DNA of 64,000 nucleotides from an uncultured Kushneria sp. GTDB taxonomy: Bacteria; Pseudomonadota; Gammaproteobacteria; Pseudomonadales; Halomonadaceae. This document shows, one piece after another, positions 61,547 through 64,000 of the stretch (the first letter of the stretch is position 1; every line of letters begins with the position of its first letter). The DNA lies in NCBI RefSeq assembly GCF_947497025.1, contig NZ_CANMFC010000002.1, positions 1-64,000 on the forward strand, in the 5' to 3' direction. Under the pieces are notes generated by a model, which saw only the letters and a list, made by a program, of their open reading frames with translations, did not search any database and had not been told where the DNA came from. The position numbers and the translations under genes are program-made.

Positions 61547-62332
61547 ATGCGTACCACCGACAAGCTTTATTACCTTGATCAATATCTGTATCAGACCGAG
61601 GCGCGCATCGCGACGCTGCATGCCGAGGCCATCGAACTCGACCGGACCGTGGCCTTTCCCGAAGGCGGCGGTCAGGAAGCCGATATCGGCACCATCGACA
61701 CGCCGGTGGGCACCTTTCGCTTCATATGGACCAAAAGGCTTTATGGCACGCCGCTGAGCATCGAGGGATTTACCGGGGCCAAGGTCGGCGGCGTGATCCT
61801 GCACCTGGTGCATCCCGACGATATCGACCGCCTGGGGGCGCTGGAGGTCGACATGCCGGTCACCGTCACCATCGAGGTCGAGCGCCGTGCCCGGCTCACT
61901 CTTTCCCACACGGCCAGCCATTTTCTTTATGCCGCGGCGCTGGCGCACCAATCCGAGCTCAAGCGCCTGACCATCGGCTGTCATATCAAGGAAGATGCCG
62001 CGCGCTTTGATTTCCTCGTGGAGACGCCCTTCAACGCCGAGGATGTCAGCGCCATCCAGGCCGAGGCCAATCGTCTGATGGCCGACAATCTGCCGATCAT
62101 TACCGACCATCTACCAGAGCACATTGACGCGCGCTTCTGGCAGTACGGCGATCTTTACATTCCCTGCGGCGGCACCCATCTGGAAACGCCCGATGCCGTG
62201 GGCCCGCTACAGGTGCGGCGCAAGAACATCGGCAAGAGCAAGGAACGCCTGCTCTGCAGTTTTGATCAGGCTCATATCGACACGAGCGCCTATCGCGTCG
62301 ACACCGAACGCCATGTCGAGACCGCCTCATGA
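61547..62332 (+). CDS. Stand-alone alanyl-tRNA editing protein (AlaX-like)
   Basis: This 261-residue protein is homologous to the editing and C-terminal part of alanyl-tRNA synthetase, and lacks the catalytic synthetase domain. All four zinc ligands are present: HTASH (HxxxH) and CGGTH (CxxxH), and the AFPEGGGQEADIGTI block precedes them. AlaX proteins deacylate Ser-tRNA(Ala) or Gly-tRNA(Ala) in trans. AGGAAGAG is in position before ATG at 61547. It is the first gene of a rightward operon and overlaps the MFS gene by four bases, a firm link to it. The company suggests clearing of a tRNA(Ala) mischarged with an unusual amino acid. Confidence 0.88.
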   Translation: MRTTDKLYYLDQYLYQTEARIATLHAEAIELDRTVAFPEGGGQEADIGTIDTPVGTFRFIWTKRLYGTPLSIEGFTGAKVGGVILHLVHPDDIDRLGALEVDMPVTVTIEVERRARLTLSHTASHFLYAAALAHQSELKRLTIGCHIKEDAARFDFLVETPFNAEDVSAIQAEANRLMADNLPIITDHLPEHIDARFWQYGDLYIPCGGTHLETPDAVGPLQVRRKNIGKSKERLLCSFDQAHIDTSAYRVDTERHVETAS

Positions 62333-63534
62333 AGACGCCTCTGCCCTTTCGCACCTGGCTTTACTTCGGCGCGCAGTCGATCAACCTGACCACCGCGGTC
62401 ATGTCGGTGGCCATGGCGGCCATTGTGGGCGCCGAAATTGCCGGCAACGACACCCTGGCCACCCTGCCCTACGGCGTTCAGTTTCTGACGCTGATGCTGG
62501 CGACCTACCCGGCCTCAAGGCTGATGAGTCGCCTGGGCCGGCGCTGCGGCTTCATGATCGGCAACGCCTTTCTCGCCGCGGCCGGCGCGCTGGGCTATCT
62601 GGCGGTACAGGGCGAAAGCTTTGTGCTGCTGGCCATCGCCCATGGCGCGCTGGGCATCTACATTGCCTTCGCCAACTTCAACCGCTTTGCCGCCACCGAT
62701 GGGCTGCGCAAAGGACTCAAGTCACGGGCCATGTCGCTGGTGGTGGCCGGCGGCGTGCTGGCCGCCATCATCGGGCCGCTGGCCTCGTCGGTGCTGTGGA
62801 ACATTCCGGGCTATGGTCACTTTGCCCTGAGCTACAGCCTGTTCATTCCGCTGGCGATACTGGCCACCTGCATTGCCATGGCGCTGCCCAAAAGCGCTTC
62901 ACAACCGCCGCGTGAGTCCGCCGACAACGATATCGCCACGCCTCATCGGCTGTTGAAACAGCGCCGGGTGCTTTTGGCCATTGCCGTCTCGGCGCTGGGC
63001 TATGGCGTGATGAATCTTCTGATGATTCAGGCCTCGCTGCACATGCACGCCCTGGACACGCCCTTTCACAGCGTCAACACCGCCATTCAGTGGCACGTGC
63101 TGGCCATGTTCCTCCCGTCCTTTTTCACCGGGCGACTGATCAACCGTTTCGGTCATCAGTTCATCGTCACCCTGGGGCTGGGCCTTCTGGTCACCACGGC
63201 GCTGCTCAACGTGGCCACCGAAGGCTGGCTGAGCATGGCACTGACCCTGATCGTGCTGGGCCTTGGCTGGAACTTCACCTACATCGGCGGCGGGGCGCTG
63301 CTGGCCCACACCATCGGAGACAGCTCCCGCGCCGTGCGACTGCAGGGCATCAACGACATGGCCATTGCGGTCATGGCGACTCTTGGGGCCTTTTTGCCGG
63401 CCGTGCTGCAGGCCACCATTGGCTGGCAGACCACCAACCTGATCACGGCGGCCCTGTGCGCCATGATGCTGCTGTGGGTCATGCTGGTGCTCTCCAGGCG
63501 TCGCCATGGCGCCCTTGTTTCGGGAGCAGCGTAA
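62329..63534 (+). CDS. MFS transporter in the AlaX/PLP-enzyme cluster
   Basis: This 401-residue, 12-helix major facilitator has the weak MFS motif PASRLMSRLGRRCGFMIGN in loop 2-3 and the mirrored motif FFTGRLINRFGHQFIVTLGL in the second half. It has no clear substrate class; the pattern fits small drug or amino acid exporters as well as uptake systems. Its ATG overlaps the AlaX-like stop (ATGA), and the PLP enzyme starts two bases after its stop, so the three are one operon. Confidence 0.88.
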   Translation: MKTPLPFRTWLYFGAQSINLTTAVMSVAMAAIVGAEIAGNDTLATLPYGVQFLTLMLATYPASRLMSRLGRRCGFMIGNAFLAAAGALGYLAVQGESFVLLAIAHGALGIYIAFANFNRFAATDGLRKGLKSRAMSLVVAGGVLAAIIGPLASSVLWNIPGYGHFALSYSLFIPLAILATCIAMALPKSASQPPRESADNDIATPHRLLKQRRVLLAIAVSALGYGVMNLLMIQASLHMHALDTPFHSVNTAIQWHVLAMFLPSFFTGRLINRFGHQFIVTLGLGLLVTTALLNVATEGWLSMALTLIVLGLGWNFTYIGGGALLAHTIGDSSRAVRLQGINDMAIAVMATLGAFLPAVLQATIGWQTTNLITAALCAMMLLWVMLVLSRRRHGALVSGAA

Positions 63535-63536
63535 GC

Positions 63537-64000
63537 ATGAGTCGCCTGATTACCTGTGATCCGCAGTTTTCCATCAAGCTGGAGCTGGACAACCCCGGCG
63601 GCAGCCACAAGTACCGAGCCGCCAGCCATATCGTGGCGCGCGCCATCGAGACCGGCGAGATCATCCCCGGGCGTACCACGGTGATCGAAAAGACCGGCGG
63701 CAACTTCGGCTTTGGCCTGCTGGCCGCCTGTCAGAAAAGAAACGTCGATGTCGCGCTGGCCATCGGTCTGGGGTTCAGCCAGTTCAAGCGCGACCTGCTC
63801 GAGGGGCTGGGCGCCGAGCTGATCGGCAAGGCGCAGCTGCGTGAGGGTGCCACGCCGCGTGAGGTCATCGACCATCACCTGGTCCACCAGCACGCGCTGG
63901 GGCGCCACTATTACTACACCGATCAGTTCAACAACACCGATAACGTGCAGGCGCATCGCAGCGCTACCGGCGTCGAACTGGGACGCCAGCTGTTGAGTGC
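63537..64000 (+). CDS. Cysteine synthase-like PLP-dependent enzyme, cut by the window end
   Basis: The first 154 residues are seen. The PLP-binding Lys is in LELDNPGGSHKYRAASHIV (about Lys25), and TVIEKTGGNFGFGLLAAC corresponds to the phosphate/substrate loop of fold-type II enzymes such as CysK, CysM, threonine synthase or SbnA. The region before the Lys is shorter than in CysK (about 40 residues there). It may make or break a beta-substituted alanine. The gene begins two bases after the MFS stop and continues beyond the right edge. Confidence 0.85.
   Translation, partial: MSRLITCDPQFSIKLELDNPGGSHKYRAASHIVARAIETGEIIPGRTTVIEKTGGNFGFGLLAACQKRNVDVALAIGLGFSQFKRDLLEGLGAELIGKAQLREGATPREVIDHHLVHQHALGRHYYYTDQFNNTDNVQAHRSATGVELGRQLLS

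Noticed and set aside
1-64000. CRISPR arrays, insertion sequences, prophage genes, tRNA or rRNA genes
   Set aside because: No regularly spaced repeats, transposase or integrase motifs, or tRNA T-loop patterns with matching stems were noticed; a dedicated tRNA search was not possible.

Overview
The window is a 64 kb piece of a GC-rich (roughly 60 to 65 %) gammaproteobacterial chromosome. Gene content and protein style suggest a halophilic or marine member of the Halomonadaceae (Halomonas/Kushneria type); this is an inference from remembered family resemblance, not a database result. No rRNA, tRNA, CRISPR array, insertion sequence or prophage was recognised. Almost all of it is ordinary chromosomal coding sequence in short operons, most with a regulator transcribed divergently. 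Two perfect copies and one near copy of the chromosomal centromere site parS (TGTTTCACGTGAAACA) lie at about 8.7, 54.7 and 22.0 kb, which suggests that the window lies in the origin-proximal domain.

Layout. 0-8.7 kb: a DksA-like protein with a degenerate zinc finger, a DUF938 methyltransferase, an App1-type phosphatase, an MHS-family transporter, the RNA helicase RhlE, an NhaC-type Na+/H+ antiporter and a DUF445 membrane protein. 8.7-11.9 kb: parS, a haem catalase, a SEC-C mini-protein and an Hsp20 gene with a candidate sigma-32 promoter and a ROSE-type RNA thermometer. 11.9-19.1 kb: a GntR-regulated 5-oxoproline degradation operon (NRAMP-like transporter, pxpA, DUF1445, fused pxpBC, biotin carboxylase-BCCP fusion). 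19.1-20.9 kb: a patch of decayed genes. 21-28 kb: a GNAT enzyme, a Tat-exported aldo/keto reductase, and a LysR-controlled cluster (GntP permease, TIM-barrel isomerase, 3-hydroxyacyl-CoA dehydrogenase-like enzyme) that looks like sugar-acid catabolism. 28-34 kb: an aminotransferase, a Bcr/CflA exporter and a BtuFCD/FecBCDE-type importer. 34-39 kb: GntR, PdxA2 and a tripartite tricarboxylate transporter. 39-45 kb: a LysE exporter and carbohydrate enzymes (AGE-family isomerase, PQQ sugar dehydrogenase, GH15). 45-51 kb: TauE, a YfcC carrier and the L-lactate system lldR-lldP-lldD, with two perfect LldR/PdhR-type operators. 51-56.7 kb: a lipoprotein, the S-methylmethionine operon mmuPM with an unusual leader, a VOC protein, PhnA and the manganese exporter MntP. 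56.7-59.9 kb: an unrecognised 386-residue protein, an MscS channel, CsaA and an HD hydrolase. 59.9-64 kb: a MocR-type regulator divergent from a cluster of a stand-alone alanyl-tRNA editing domain, an MFS transporter and a cysteine-synthase-like PLP enzyme that runs off the right edge.

How the genes work together. The window is dominated by uptake-plus-catabolism modules for small organic acids and amino-acid derivatives (5-oxoproline, L-lactate, S-methylmethionine, probably sugar acids), each with its own regulator, plus stress functions (catalase, Hsp20, MscS, Na+/H+ antiport) that suit a salt-loving heterotroph. The last cluster is the least conventional: a PLP enzyme, an exporter and a tRNA-Ala editing domain together suggest production of, or protection from, a non-standard amino acid.
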